Source: Hymenopus coronatus
Lineage: Eukaryota; Arthropoda; Insecta; Mantodea; Hymenopodidae
Direction of reading: 5' to 3'
Assembly: GCA_030762935.1 (NCBI GenBank)
Contig: CM060886.1
Span: 33,031,509 to 33,095,508, forward strand
Length of the DNA stretch: 64,000 nucleotides
Shown: positions 44,441 through 55,802 of the stretch, in pieces
How positions within the stretch are numbered: the stretch's first letter is position 1
Layout: every line of letters starts with the position of its first letter
Translations under genes and position numbers: made by a program
The notes under the pieces: generated by a model
What the model was told of the DNA's origin: nothing
The model's database searches: none
The model's input: the letters and a program-made list of their open reading frames with translations, nothing else

Positions 44441-45616
44441 GTTATACGTATGCTCCAAAAATACATTTCAGGAGAGATATATGCCACATTTGCTATAAGG
44501 AGGCCGTGAAACCCTTTCACTCTAAATGTAATATACAAACGTTCTACGTGAAAATCTAGAGAAATGGCCGCCGGTCCACTCGGATGGTACGCCCTCAGCT
44601 TCGAATCTCGTTGGTTGACCACTCTGACCTTTCCTTCTTTTTTTTTCCGGTTCTCCCTTGTCGGTAACCAAATTTTAGGGCAGTTTCTGTACAGCAGTGC
44701 ATTTTTATTTTCATTATTTCCTGTAATTTATTTCCTTTCCATATTTTAGGTTCAAGAAAAGACTAAGTGGTGACATGTTTATGTTTCTTGGCACACGGTG
44801 AGTGACGAACAACCAACGAGACCTTTATTTGCAATGGAAGCCTTTGTGAGTGGTCTCGCCAGCGCCGGGATCTCATGACTGCAGACGTTATGGACCCCGT
44901 CTAGACAAGAAACTCACTCCAAATGCTCGCTTTAACCCTTCCTTCCAAGTTTCAGTAGGAACAATGCTTTCTATGTGCTTACGCGTCTATTCTACCCAAC
45001 TCTAATACATAAAGAATGTAAAGCTCAATTGGAAATAATATTTGCTGTAGTGTTAACTGTTTCCAAATATTCAATATTTTTAAGTATTCCCCGTATAAAC
45101 AGTGGAAAAAAATTAAAGTATAGAATAAAATAAAATATAAAGAAATAAAAAACTAATATGCATATGTGTTTTTTATTTTCCTCAAATATATGGAACAAAT
45201 GCTGTTGATTAAAATATGTTTGGTTGTTTTTAGTATCAAAAAATATTCCGCATTTCATCTTTGAAAGCACTACGCCATGTGCAAGTTGTTCTCATTGTAT
45301 CATTGTATGAGTAAAGCCGGTCTAGTCAGCTTTCAGCCTCGCTCGTTTCTCACTGACACTTAAGATGCCTCTCACAGGCAGTAGTTGTAGCTAAACGCGT
45401 ACATAGCTGGCATGAGAGAGGTTGACCAACGAGTGTACGGGAGTCTCCAGAGTCTCGATTCTCGCAACACCAGTAAGTCTCGTTAATAGCAAGTCTCGTT
45501 AATAGCGCGGAAACACACATAATCAGTCTTGCAAGTTATATTATTTCATCTGTTTAAATTATTTAAGATTTAAATAGCCTACCAGAATAAAGATCATATT
45601 TAAATAACGACATTAA
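44438..45616. other. Unannotated, with a 16-bp tandem duplication
   Basis: 44560-44640 contains AATGGCCGCCGGTCCACTCG and CAGCTTCGAATCTCGTTGG, possibly a decayed tRNA-like head. At 45475-45506 AAGTCTCGTTAATAGC occurs twice in tandem. 45290-45480 is GC-balanced and unassigned. No gene supported. Confidence 0.35.
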
Positions 45617-46482
45617 AGATGTGTTACATTCACACGACTTTTTCTACATCTCTGCAACAAATTATATCTAAAAAGCCCATTCTTCTATGTACTTCTTGCT
45701 AATTTAGAAAATTTAGCAGAAATGGTCTTATAACTTGCTTCCTTGCAAGTGGAAGGCAAATAAGGTAGTACTATAGGTTAAAGTGCCAGTCAAAAGCTGG
45801 TTGCTATGTGATTGATGTTCCTTTGTTTGTATGGACAGGAGTTGACAAATTCCGTATGAGAAAAGTATACGTTTTTCAGAGCTGAAACCAAAAACAAACG
45901 ATCAACTCCACGAAAAAAATGTATATCACATAGATTGTGTGTTTTAATATGCTCTACATTTTTTGTGTGCTAACTTTTTGTCCGTCTCTTACGGTTTAGC
46001 AGCTATGCAAAATTCCGTAAAACTCATCCAGAATAAAGTAGTCTTCAGAGGCTATTCCCAGAAAATTCAAGATATACATTTTATTTTTCCTGTAAATATA
46101 TTTAATATATGATATTTTAATCAAAATCATTAAAACCATTTTCTAGAAAATCAAAATGTTTGAAAAAAGTTCTGAGTAAGGAGTGGTTGGGGGTGGGAGA
46201 TTTTTTTAAAATGGGAGATGTTTTTAAAATCTTCGTATCGAATCCTTGGAAGATACTAATCTTAAATACCAAGTTTGGTTTTTAATGGTCTTTTCGTTTT
46301 TGAGCTATGCTGTCGACAGACAGACAAACAAACACACACACATACACACATATTTCAAAAATAGTTTTTTTATTCAGGGGGTCTCAAAACACGTATTTCC
46401 GGTGAAATCTCGCTTCTAGCTTTTTGGTGCATTTCAATACCTTTTCTGTACACTATGTACACAGAACGTGTAGAGAAAGTAA
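45617..46482 (+). mobile_element. REP-A copy, full length
   Basis: 5' end AAAGATGTGTTACATTCACA (initial TCT lost); 3' ACACTATGTACACAGAACGTGTAGAGAAAGTAA at 46482. A local duplication GGGAGATTTTTTTAAAAT / GGGAGATGTTTTTAAAAT at 46195-46230. CA tract at 46323-46350. Confidence 0.87.
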
Positions 46483-47252
46483 AAAACAGGCAAGTAGATC
46501 TGACGCAAATGTGTTTCTAATGAATCTAATGCAGTTTTGGGTGAATTGGAGTGCTTCCTTTGCTGTTATAATGAGAAGAAAAAGCAAAAAGAGAGGCTTT
46601 GTTTTTCCTTAACTTTACACCTGAAGCTTACTGCAATTCTAGAACAGAGCCGTCGTTGATTACAAACCATTTCTCCCAGCATTTCTGATTACTGTATTTT
46701 TTGTAAGCATATCGACTGTAAAATCTTTGTCATGTGAATGTGTGGAGGGAATGCAATTCCCCCCGACGCCTGCTGAAAGACTAATGAGGTGGTCCCTACA
46801 TACAGAAATGAATGGGCGGCTCCTATCGATTGTCGATTTCTTTTTCAGTTCTGTTTCCTGCCGCTCTCCTGTGCTGGAGTGGTAATCGGAACACATTCTT
46901 CCCCAACGTTTCCCTTCTTTTTCTTTTTAACCTCCCCAATGTTAAGTTGATCGTGCGTCGCTGGCTGCACTTCTTGTTAAAAGCAAAGATTACGCCACTT
47001 GCTTTGTTATCTCTGAAAAATGAAAACAAGGCCTGGAGAATTCAGAGAACAGAGCCTCTGAAAAGTCTCAGGCTTTGCTTTACATTGATTTAACTCATAC
47101 TGAACACTCTTAAACTTCTATTAATAACTGATTTGATTTATATTGTATTAAGCAAGCAAACATGTAGACAAAATCTTGTCCGATAACCAGCTCCTGAAAA
47201 GGTAATAGAGAAAGCAAACTATAATAATTACTCAAGAAACCAAATGTATATA
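46483..47252. other. Unannotated sequence
   Basis: 46800-47080 has longer open frames on both strands but no recognisable domain or consistent coding signal. 47251-47252 is the TA target of mariner 2. Confidence 0.35.
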
Positions 47253-47318
47253 CGAAGGTGGTCTGAAAGGTTCTCTGCCTAATAGTGAAAAACAACAATT
47301 CATGCTTTCAAATTAGTT

Positions 47319-48340
47319 TTATTTTTCCACACAATCTCCTCTAATATCTATACATTTTGTCCAACAGTATTCCAATGCCATTATCCCTCTCTGTAGTTTA
47401 TTCTGGAAGAGCTGCAAAGTACCCATTTCAGCCGAAATTGCTTCTTCATTGGACAAATAACGCCTATCAGCGAGGAATTTCTTCAGTTTTGGAAACAGAT
47501 AGATATCTGAGGGAGCCAAATCTGCGGAAAACGGTGGATGCTCCAGCTCTTCATAGTGCATCTCTCTCAATTTCCCCATTGTCAAAACACTTTTGTTGTC
47601 AGGTTTATAGACCTGATGGAAAACCATTTTTCTTTTTTAACCCAGGTCTGTTTTCACGAATGGCTTGCATTCAGTTTGGTTAGAAGTTGAAAGTAGTATT
47701 CTACAATAAAGGTCAAACAACAAAATTCCTTTGGCATCCCAAAACACTAACGCCATAATATCTCCCGCCGATGGCACCATCCTCACCTTCTTTGGAGCTG
47801 AAGAACCAGTCTCTGTCCACTGCCTCGACAGCTGCTTGGATTTGGGTGTGTAGTGGTGAATCCATGTTTCATCCATTGTGACGTATCGGCGCAAAAAGTC
47901 ACTTCTGTTCTTCTGAAAATGCGCCAAGCACTTTTCAGAAACTGTCGTGCGAATTAGTTTGTAATCTAGAGTGAGGATACGCGGCACCCATCTTGCGCAA
48001 AGCTTTTTCAAGTTTAATTCCTGATGCAAGATGTGACCAATACGTTCCTTTGAAATTCCAAGAGCATTAGCAATTTCACGCACTTTTGTACGCTGAACTT
48101 TCAAAACCATATCATGCACTTTTTCAATGATTTCCGATATGGTTACAGTTTTTGGACGTCCTTCGCGTGGATCGTCATGGACACTTTCACGGCCACGTTT
48201 AAAATCGGTAGCCTTTTCTTCTACAGTGGAAACTGAAGGTGCAGAGTGACCATACACATTTACAATCCGCAAATGGATTTCTGTAGGTGTTAAACCTTCT
48301 TTTACGAAGTATTTTTATCACAGCACTCGAATTTCTCCAT
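47319..48340 (-). pseudogene. Mariner transposase pseudogene 2
   Basis: The start codon at 48340-48338 gives MEKFE; one extra base near 48317 shifts the frame, after which KYFVKEGLTPTEIHLRIVNV and YGHSAPSVSTV restore the helix-turn-helix domain. WVPRILT is the mariner WVPHxLT linker. The first catalytic Asp is present in TMDETWIHHYTP (about 47880). The region around the second Asp is scrambled (a HQVYKPDNKS block replaces the HQDNAP-type motif). The third Asp is in LAPSDIYLFPKL (about 47500). A duplicated MVFHQVYKPD/VYRPDGKP stretch and frameshift near 47630 show rearrangement. Not functional. Confidence 0.93.
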
Positions 48341-48404
48341 TTTTAAAGCAATGCGCACTTCTACTGCTTCAAACAAGTGCCTATAGTCAACTATTGCCTG
48401 GAAG

Positions 48405-49235
48405 GTCTTGTAGTGTGCGTGCGTGTCTGGTACGCTCGTGGTGAGCCTGGGTGTTGTTGCTGTGTACCTACCCTGGTAAGGGTTTAACCACAGGACTGAG
48501 GTGATGGTTAAGGTTTTATTTGAGGTTTCGAGTGTTGGTGTTAAGGAGGTAGCGCTGGTAGGCTCCTCGAGCGGTTGCATTTTCAGGAGCAGCATCCTTT
48601 CCTCTGCTCCGCTGGTGTTTATTTATTTATTTAAATATGGTGGTGAATTTTGATAGACCTGTCCCTATGGGAGGGGGAGTGCTTTGTTCAGCTATTACGC
48701 TGTTGGCTGGTTTAAAGCCGTTGTTACCGGGGGTGCCCACAAGCCATGCGGGGAACCCGGAACCGCCTTTTTCGGCGTTCAGAGGGTAAGTGCTCCCCCA
48801 GTGATCTGACAAGAGCGTTCTCATGTTTGCCCAATCTGGCGTAGAATTTTTGAGCCCGGCGCCTAATAACATCTTCTACATATGGGAGGGCCGAAGCTTC
48901 ATGTAGTAGCCTCAAAGGGAAACGTCGACATACAGAATATATGGACCGGAGTCCTCTATTCTGCACCCGCTGTAACCAGAGAAGCCAGGAGTCTGCTGCC
49001 ATACCCCACATTCGCAGGCATAGAGCATCAGGGGGACTATAAGCGCCTTGAAAAGGCGTAACTTTAAGTGAACCGGCATCTGGGAGGCCAGCACAGGGTA
49101 AAGGGAGGCTACCGCCCCCTTCGCCCTGTCCGACGTTCCCCGCACGTGTTCACGAAAAGTTAGGCCCTTATCAAGAATGACGCCTAAGTATTTGATGGAA
49201 TTCCCCCACTCCATCCTTTGGCCCTGATTTTTACA
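48405..49235 (-). mobile_element. Jockey-like non-LTR retrotransposon, 5'-truncated fragment 2
   Basis: Minus-strand order: GQRMEWGNSIKYLGVILDKG, LTFREHVRGTSDRAKGAVAS, LYPVLASQMPVHLKLRLFKA, LIVPLMLYACECGVWQ, then LQRVQNRGLRSIYSVCRRFP and SALPYVEDVIRRRAQKFYAR ending near RSLG. This is the RT thumb and C-terminal region followed by about 350 bp of 3' region ending near CGTACCAGACACGCACGCA. One frameshift near 48990. Closely related (roughly 80-85% by eye) to 20225-21045. Inserted into the mariner 5' untranslated region upstream of its start codon. Confidence 0.9.
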
Positions 49236-49335
49236 TAGGGTCTATTAATATGTGTACCAACGTAAGGAAAAAAAATATGCAACTAGTGCCGCGATCTCTG
49301 GGTGAGGCCAGGAACTTTTCAGACCACCCTACGTA

Positions 49336-49937
49336 AATACATGAATAGCCCGCGATACATCAGAAACCAAGCATCCCATACAGACTACGGACATTCAGTT
49401 ATCTTCTAGTATTCAAGTATGTTGTTTACAAGACCGCTGCACAGTGGTTCAGAATGACAGCCTGTGGTGAAACACACAATTCTGACGAAAAGCAATGAGG
49501 GAAATTGCTTACTTCTTTATTTCTCTTCCCATTTTGAGATTAAGTAAAAAGGTATATTAAAAACGAGTTTAAACTATTGTTTTAACATAACATAATAATT
49601 TGTTATTCGCAAGAAGAATGGAGAATGATCATATAATTTTGCTCAACTTTTCTGAAAATATTACACCGAATTAATAAATTGTAAAGAAAGAGAAACAACT
49701 CTGAAAATGAAAGTATCTTGCTTCCCCAAATCCATTCCAGATGGTGGTGGTGGTGTTTATTTGTTGCTATTATTATCATCATTATTATTTTTATTAATAT
49801 TATCATTATTATTATTATTATTATTATTATTCTGTTAAATGTAGTATATAGTCAGTAATTTATTAACTATACATTATTGCAACTATACATGATTCAAAAA
49901 TTATTTTTAGGCTTGCATTAATATGACCTTTAGATTA

Positions 49938-49973
<36 letters not shown>

Positions 49974-50952
49974 TCCACTCGTTCTACCCACTTGTCTTGC
50001 TGCCATAAACTCTATGAAAGTGTAGACATAACAGCTAATTTAGGGAGGTAATATATAATACTACCTACTTAGGTTGAAGCTAGTTTTTGCTTTTGTTTAT
50101 TTCCTATCATGTTATAATGTGTATTTAAAGTGTAAATTTACAATAATTCTGATCTAAGTTGTAACCAACATCGTAACACAAAATGTTAATCCTTTGATTC
50201 TCGCTTCGTTGTTTAAAACTGCCGAGCTGAATTCAGGTTAATTTATCGATGTGTTATTTTTTCTAAAATATTTCACATACTCATGCATATATTGCTGTAG
50301 AAGTTAAAGCCCTCTACTCTGTGTTTGTCAAGGACGCAATATTAACAATAAGTATGTTTTAGTAGTATTAATATTTAGATTTTATTATGTATTAGTTTTA
50401 ATTTATCTAGGAGGTACACTAGTTCTATTTATATATGTAACGCGTTTAGCCTCAAATGAAATATTCTTCTATTCCAATAAAATGTTACTATTATATTTTT
50501 ACCCATCATCTTTCTATGAATTCACTATATAATGTCCTTTTGCATACGTCACCGCAGTCACTAATACTGACTAAACATGAAATAAAATAACCGGGAAGGA
50601 AACATTCCAGTAATTTAAACAGGCTCCTAGCTTTGTAATTCTTATATTGCCATTGTGAGTGGAAATTACTGACACTGACAATTTTACAAAACATAATGTG
50701 TCACATTTTAACGTACCAAAACACGCACATTTAACTCTCGACCATTTCAAATTTAATACACTGATATTAGCTTTATACTCTGGTATAATTTTTTGATTAT
50801 TTGGATATAACGTTAAAAGATAATTTTTTTTATGTTCTTCAAAGTTAAAGACCAAGCGTTGCCTATGGCATCTATTAAGTGAATTTTGTTTGTTCAATAA
50901 TTTACTAATAAACATAGCATTTAAGCATAACAATAATTGTTCCTTTGCTATC
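49336..50952. other. Unannotated, with ATT-type microsatellites
   Basis: (ATT)n-rich tracts at 49764-49836 and 49936-49971, plus TGGTGGTGGTGG at about 49742. The remainder is AT-rich with no supported gene; a 120-codon minus frame at 50571-50933 has no recognised domain. Confidence 0.45.
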
Positions 50953-51536
50953 CTGAAGAGAAGGCTCTGATTTTTACATTATCTCTATGCTATCCTGAAG
51001 AGAAGGCACTGATTTTTACATTATCTCTATGTCATCCTGAAGAGATGGCACTGATTTTTACATTATCTCTATGTTATCCTGAAGAGAAGGCACTGATTTT
51101 TACATTATCTCTATGTTATCCTGAAGAAGGCACTGATTTTTACACTATCTCTATGTTATCCTGAAGAGAAGGCACTGATTTTTACATTATCTCTATGCTA
51201 TCCTGAAGAAGGCACTGATTTTTACATTATCTCTATGTTATCTTGAAGAGAAGGCACTGATTTTTACATTATCTCTATGTTATCTTGAAGAGAAGGCACT
51301 GATTTTTACATTATCTCTATGTTATCTTGAAGAGAAGGCACTGATTTTTACACTATCTCTATGTTATCCTGAAGAGAAGGCACTGATTTTTACATTATCT
51401 CTATGCTATCCTGAAGAGAAGGCACTGATTTTTACATTATCTATATATTATCCTGAAGAGAAGGCACTGATTTTTACATTATCTATATATTATCCTGAAG
51501 AGAAGGTACTGATTTTTACATTATCTCTATACTATG
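50953..51536. repeat. 14-unit 42-bp minisatellite
   Basis: Unit starts at 50953, 50995, 51037, 51079, 51121, 51161, 51203, 51243, 51285, 51327, 51369, 51411, 51453 and 51495. Twelve units are 42 bp and two (51121, 51203) are 40 bp, lacking AG. Each unit reads CTGAAGAGAAGGCACTGATT then TTTACATTATCTCTATGTTATC. The second half resembles the REP-A 3' terminus TTTTTACTTTCTCTATAC. The last unit runs directly into a REP-A hairpin (ACTATGTACATA) at 51531. Units differ by few substitutions, suggesting recent expansion. Confidence 0.97.
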
Positions 51537-52298
51537 TACATATTTAGTAGAGATTACGTTGTATTCCACCCAAAATTCGATGTGGAAGTTCACCAAAAAT
51601 ATTTTTTGAGGTCTTCTGGTTGCAGAAACCGGCATTTTTAGGAAAAAAAAAAAGACCGCACGTATGCCAAGTCGTGTGTGTGTGTGTGTATGCGTGCGAG
51701 CGCGCGTGTGTGTCTATGAACAGCATAACGCAACAGAAATTCCATTAAAAACTACACTTGATTCACTATGTTTCAGGGGAACTACCCGGAGATTTTTCAG
51801 AAAATCCCTCAACCGAAACAATCACTCACGTGGAACATTTTTCGAGGATAATAATTTTCTCAAAAATGGCTCTGATGATTTTAATTAAACTACGGTATGT
51901 TTAAGATTATTACCATAAAAATGTATATCTTAAATATTCTGGATGACTTTTGCATAGCTGGAAACTGTAAACGATAGACGAAAACTTACTCCAAAAAAAA
52001 TGTATACCACTTCGTTAGAAACAATATTTAAGATATATAATTTTTCGCAGCGTTAGTGATTTCTGAGATATTACTTGATATTGATTTAAATTTTGCAGTA
52101 CTTAAAAATTCTCTGAAATGGGAATTCGTTATTCCCGTTTCTTTCTCCTGATCAAGCAAAGAGGACGGCATCTCACACCAACCGGCGTTTAAAATATTTG
52201 ACCGTTACTTAAGCTATTTGCATTTCCTTATTCCTATTGTACAAGGAAAATCATTTGTTTTAATATTTATTTGTAGAAGCGTGAATTGGATAGAAAAA
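51531..52298 (-). mobile_element. REP-A outer copy (subtype B), 3' segment next to minisatellite
   Basis: Hairpin side at 51531-51560 (ACTATGTACATATTTAGTAGAG), followed by family blocks with many substitutions. The GT tract is at 51675-51713 with GCGTGCGAGCGCGCG interruptions. It is interrupted at about 52298 by a plus-strand copy and resumes at 53131. Confidence 0.78.
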
Positions 52299-52300
52299 AT

Positions 52301-53130
52301 TCTGATGTACTCCATTCACATAACTTTCTCCACATCTCTACAGCAATTATTATTACGTTTTACTTCATGCTAATCGAGAAAAAATTACCAGAAATAGACT
52401 TATTACTTACATTAATGCAAATAGAAGGGAAATAAATGAGTAGCATGGGCTAAAGTATTAGTCAAAAGCTGGTTGCTATGTGACTGAAGTTCCTTTGTTT
52501 GTATGGATAGGAATTGACAAATCCCCGTATGAGAAAAGAATAAGTTTTTTGAAGCTGAATCCAATTACAAGGAATATCTTAAAAAAAAAATGCACTCCAC
52601 CAAAAAATGTATATAACATAAATTGTGCGTTTTAACGAGCTCTACATTTTCTATTAATTAAATTTTTCTCTATCTCTTACGATTTGCCAATTATGTATTT
52701 TTTTTTCACCCAAAAAATTAATCTTAAGAAAATTCCCATAAAATTCAAGATATACCTACATTTAATTTGTCAGGTACATAATTTTAGTATGCAATATTTT
52801 AATCAAATTCGTTACAGCTGCTTTTGAGAATATGAAAATATTCGAACATTTTTCCATGTAAAGGGTAGTTGGAGGTGGAGGATTTTCTTGAAAATCTTCG
52901 TGTCGCATCCTTGGAAGATGCTGAAATAAATAGCAAGTTTGGTATTTAATGGACCTTTCGTTTTTGAGCTATGCTATCCACAGACACACACACACACACA
53001 CAATTATACAATTTTTTTATTCAGGGGGACCCAAAACATGTATTTCCAGGGAAATCTCGGTATCGAATTTTTGGGTGCAATACAATACCTTCTCTATACA
53101 CTATGTACATGATACGTGTAGAAAAGGTAA
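52301..53130 (+). mobile_element. REP-A nested copy
   Basis: 5' TCTGATGTACTCCATTCACA; 3' ACACTATGTACATGATACGTGTAGAAAAGGTAA at 53130. Subtype-A left module; (CA)n at 52984-53002. Confidence 0.86.
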
Positions 53131-53197
53131 TAATCTTTTGTAACAATAGTTTGTTGTAGTATAGGTAGAGAAAGTTAGGTGAGTGAAGCACATCAGA
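53131..53197 (-). mobile_element. REP-A outer copy, 5' segment
   Basis: TAATCTTTTGTAACAATAGT through AAAGTTAGGTGAGTGAAGCA to CATCAGA at 53197 is the last 67 bp of the minus copy interrupted at 52298. Confidence 0.8.
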
Positions 53198-53234
53198 TGT
53201 TTGTAGTTTTAAAACTTCATGTAAGACAAAGTTT

Positions 53235-53400
53235 ACCAACCGAGGTGTCTCCGCAGTAATATGTGCGACCTGCATTCTTGCGGTCGTGGATTCGAATCTC
53301 GTAGATGGTCTTTCTGTTTTTTGGAGGGTTTCTTTGTGTCGCCAAGGAAATACTGCGAAATTATTATTATTATAGCCTTGAATTTTCTGTCCATCATTTC
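53235..53400 (+). mobile_element. tRNA-derived SINE-like element (family S7)
   Basis: Head ACCGAGGTGTCTCCGCAGTA with box B GTCGTGGATTCGAATCTCG, then GGAGGGTTTCTTTGTGTCGC, AAGGAAATACTGCGAAATTA and an ATT run (53361-53373). The following 53400-53690 is GC-balanced and may belong to it. Confidence 0.6.
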
Positions 53401-54400
53401 TTTGTCATTTGTTTCAGTGTTGATGGATCAGCCGAATGTTTGGCGGGCTGCAGCTCAATGGTAACCTTCGCACTCTAACGATTTTATTCAGGCGTCCGCA
53501 TCGTCGTCGGTACCACTCAACCGGGTCTTCGAGCTCGGGATCCCTTGTGGAATCACCAGGAGCCGGATCAGCTGGATCTGGTTGCACTTCGAGTCTCTCC
53601 CTTAATCCCTCGTAAGACGCAAAGGGTCCTCAGGGATACATGCGGTGCTCTGCTCCAGTGGCTGGGGACGACGTGTGTAATCTTAATCCTGAGATAGAAT
53701 TTGTTTCTTGTAGCATCGAGATATAAGCAAACAGTAAATTATGTAAAATATGAAACTATCAAACAGAAAATTAAATTACCAAAGTCTAAATACCCGTACG
53801 TGAGTCAACGTTGTAAAGTAGCTGTTTACTTTCCATTTGAAAATAAATTTAGGTTTTACAGACACACTTGTACATGGTTTTACTTCTAAGGTTTAATATT
53901 AAATGAAATAACGCTGTAATAAACCACTCCAGCGTCTATTCCAATTAATATGAAACGTATTTATTAATTGCGAATTTCCACTAACTCCTTCTTCGGCATA
54001 ATATACTAAAAAGAACATAACTTTATGCACTTTATTTGTTTAGTAGGTAAATTTTACATCACTGATTGAAGTAGTTAAAAATATTCCTCCTAATAATCCT
54101 AAAGTTCATTTCATTTTAAGGAGAGATTAAAAGTTCATTTTAAATCTCTTGCATTCATGACTTACTATCTCAGAATATCTTGTTTCAGATATCAAGTGTA
54201 GATAGAATTTAGATAATTGCCTCATGTTCATTTACCTAGCTTTATTTAATAAGGTTCTTTATTAAGGGAAATAGAACTTAACAGAAATTTTAAACCAACA
54301 GTATGAGACCGTTAATTAGCCTCGTAATAATAATAACAATCATTTTTATTAATTATCTAAATGTATGTAAAGAAAGTTAATATTTAATACGTTGTATGCA
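53401..54400. other. Unannotated sequence
   Basis: GC-balanced to about 53690, then AT-rich. No supported gene. Confidence 0.35.
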
Positions 54401-54559
54401 TAGGAACCAAGAAGCCAGTTGTTTACTAAAAATTACTCAGAATCATGACGCCAGACTGGATAGAGAGGTGAGAAGTTGCTTCTTTTGTGAGAGTCACGTT
54501 CGAGTTTAGTATAAGGGGAAACCACAGTTTAAAGCACACAAGGGGACTTCTTCTTTATA

Positions 54560-54720
54560 TTCGCGGTATCACGTGATTATTATGATGCATTCTGGGAGAT
54601 TTGTAATGGTTTTTGGGTAACGATGGTGTCATTTTGGCGGACCTTCCAACCAATCAGAAAGAAGCCACCATGACACCGTTTTTTTTTTTTGTATATAAGA
54701 AGTAAGATTTGGCACATCGA
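54560..54720 (+). promoter_or_regulatory. Candidate pol II promoter (possibly of a solo LTR)
   Basis: A dense series of promoter-like motifs: E-box CACGTG at 54570, GCATTCTGGGAGATTTGTAA at 54588 (inverse resembles the vertebrate-defined ZNF143/Staf site), CCAATCA at 54650 and TATATAAG at 54692. Downstream lie a GC-richer leader with an approximately 38-bp imperfect direct repeat (54734-54772, 54773-54808) and a polyadenylation-like AATAAA at 55032. A promoter and a poly(A) signal only about 340 bp apart are typical of an LTR, but TG..CA borders and a target duplication were not established. Alternative: first exon of an unidentified gene. Confidence 0.4.
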
Positions 54721-54733
54721 GGTTGTTTTTGCT

Positions 54734-55802
54734 AAGAATTCATCAGTGAGAGAGGCAAAGTCGTCGCATGATAAGAATTCGCCCGTGTGTGAGGCAAGGT
54801 CGTTTGTTAAGAAGTTCGCGAAGTAAGTTTATTATAATAAGAAACTGTATGTGAAGTAAAGTAACGTCGCTCAACTATTTAACAGTCGGCTCGTGGTTAC
54901 GTGAAAGTGAATTGTGCCATGTACGCAACTATTAACAGTGTAATTGAAAGTACTTGTGAGTACGTGTTAAAGAACATCAGTCAGCAGTATAAAAATGAAT
55001 AACCAGGTGCTTGTCTTCAAAACTCCTTTAGAATAAACATCAGTAAAAGGTTACAAGTGTTTTCTTAACAATTACAAGATCACTCCTACAACTCCTCCCA
55101 CTAGCCAAATCCACGCCTGGAACAATCAATGTTCATGCAAGACTGAGCAACGCCGTGGCAACTCATCCCAGAAGATCTTCAGTACCAGGTACGTGAGTGT
55201 AGTGGAGTTGATTGGAAGTGACACATAGTTACGCTGCACATAAGCACCCAAAGGGAGGCGTAAAATCAGCAAACCAAAATACTCCCGCATATGGCACATA
55301 ACGTGTACCACTAACAAGCATCGAAATCTCCGCTGCAAATAATCACTTTAATAATATCAAACTAGAGAATCAACAGTACTTAGGCTTTTCTATTAGCTTA
55401 GAACTTAATTTAGCTACCTTCAATGGTTTCTCAGAACATGTACTATATCTTCCAGAAAATATCGCAACAATGCTGCTCAGAGCTGCATATATTTGCAAAA
55501 CAGGAAAGGACATGACTTTAGAACAAAGATGCTACAATATTTATTATTAATTTCAATTTGTAGACTAAAACTTTCCCTAAACGTTGGGCTGATCTAAAGT
55601 ATGTAGAAATTATATCTTTAAGTGAAGTAATGCAAATTCCAAATTGAATGATAAGATTTAGAAAACTATTTCGGTAACGCTGAGTTAATATTTCATTTCT
55701 GAATACTGCAGTTTGATTATACGGGGTTCTTCATTCAAAGCCTAACGGCATTTTGCTCCTACATAAACTCCGCACGTAAAGTATTTACAGAATACACAAA
55801 AC
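54734..55802. other. Putative leader sequence and unannotated DNA
   Basis: Contains the imperfect direct repeat AAGAATTC..GAGGCAA.GTCGT (54734-54808) and AATAAA at 55032. A donor-like CAGGTACGTGAG occurs at 55188. No reading frame with a recognisable domain follows, so no gene model is offered. Confidence 0.3.

Larger units (their letters stand above)
47253..49333 (-). mobile_element. Mariner element 2, containing a jockey insertion
   Basis: Termini CGAAGGTGGTCTGAAAGGTT (47253) and, inverted, CGTAGGGTGGTCTGAAAAGT (ending 49333) match with one gap and are flanked by TA (47251-47252, 49334-49335). Total 2,081 bp. Removing the inserted LINE fragment (48405-49235) leaves about 1.25 kb, the usual mariner size. 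The TGGTCTGAAAAGTTC-type end differs from mariner 1, so the two are different lineages. Confidence 0.93.

Noticed and set aside
46812..47093. Overlapping open frames on both strands as a small gene
   Set aside because: No domain, no splice or promoter support, and both strands are equally open.
47637..48272. SETMAR-like histone methyltransferase annotation
   Set aside because: Automated pipelines often name mariner transposases this way. Only the mariner transposase part is present; there is no SET domain.
50571..50933. 120-codon minus-strand open frame
   Set aside because: No recognisable domain and ordinary AT-rich composition; insufficient evidence for a gene.
50937..51164. Protein of 14-residue repeats (YPEEKALIFTLSLC)
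   Set aside because: The frame exists only because 42 is divisible by three. Two units of 40 bp break it and there is no start context or homology.
50953..51536. CRISPR-like array of regular repeats
   Set aside because: Units are contiguous 42-bp copies with no distinct spacers, in eukaryotic repeat DNA; it is a minisatellite.
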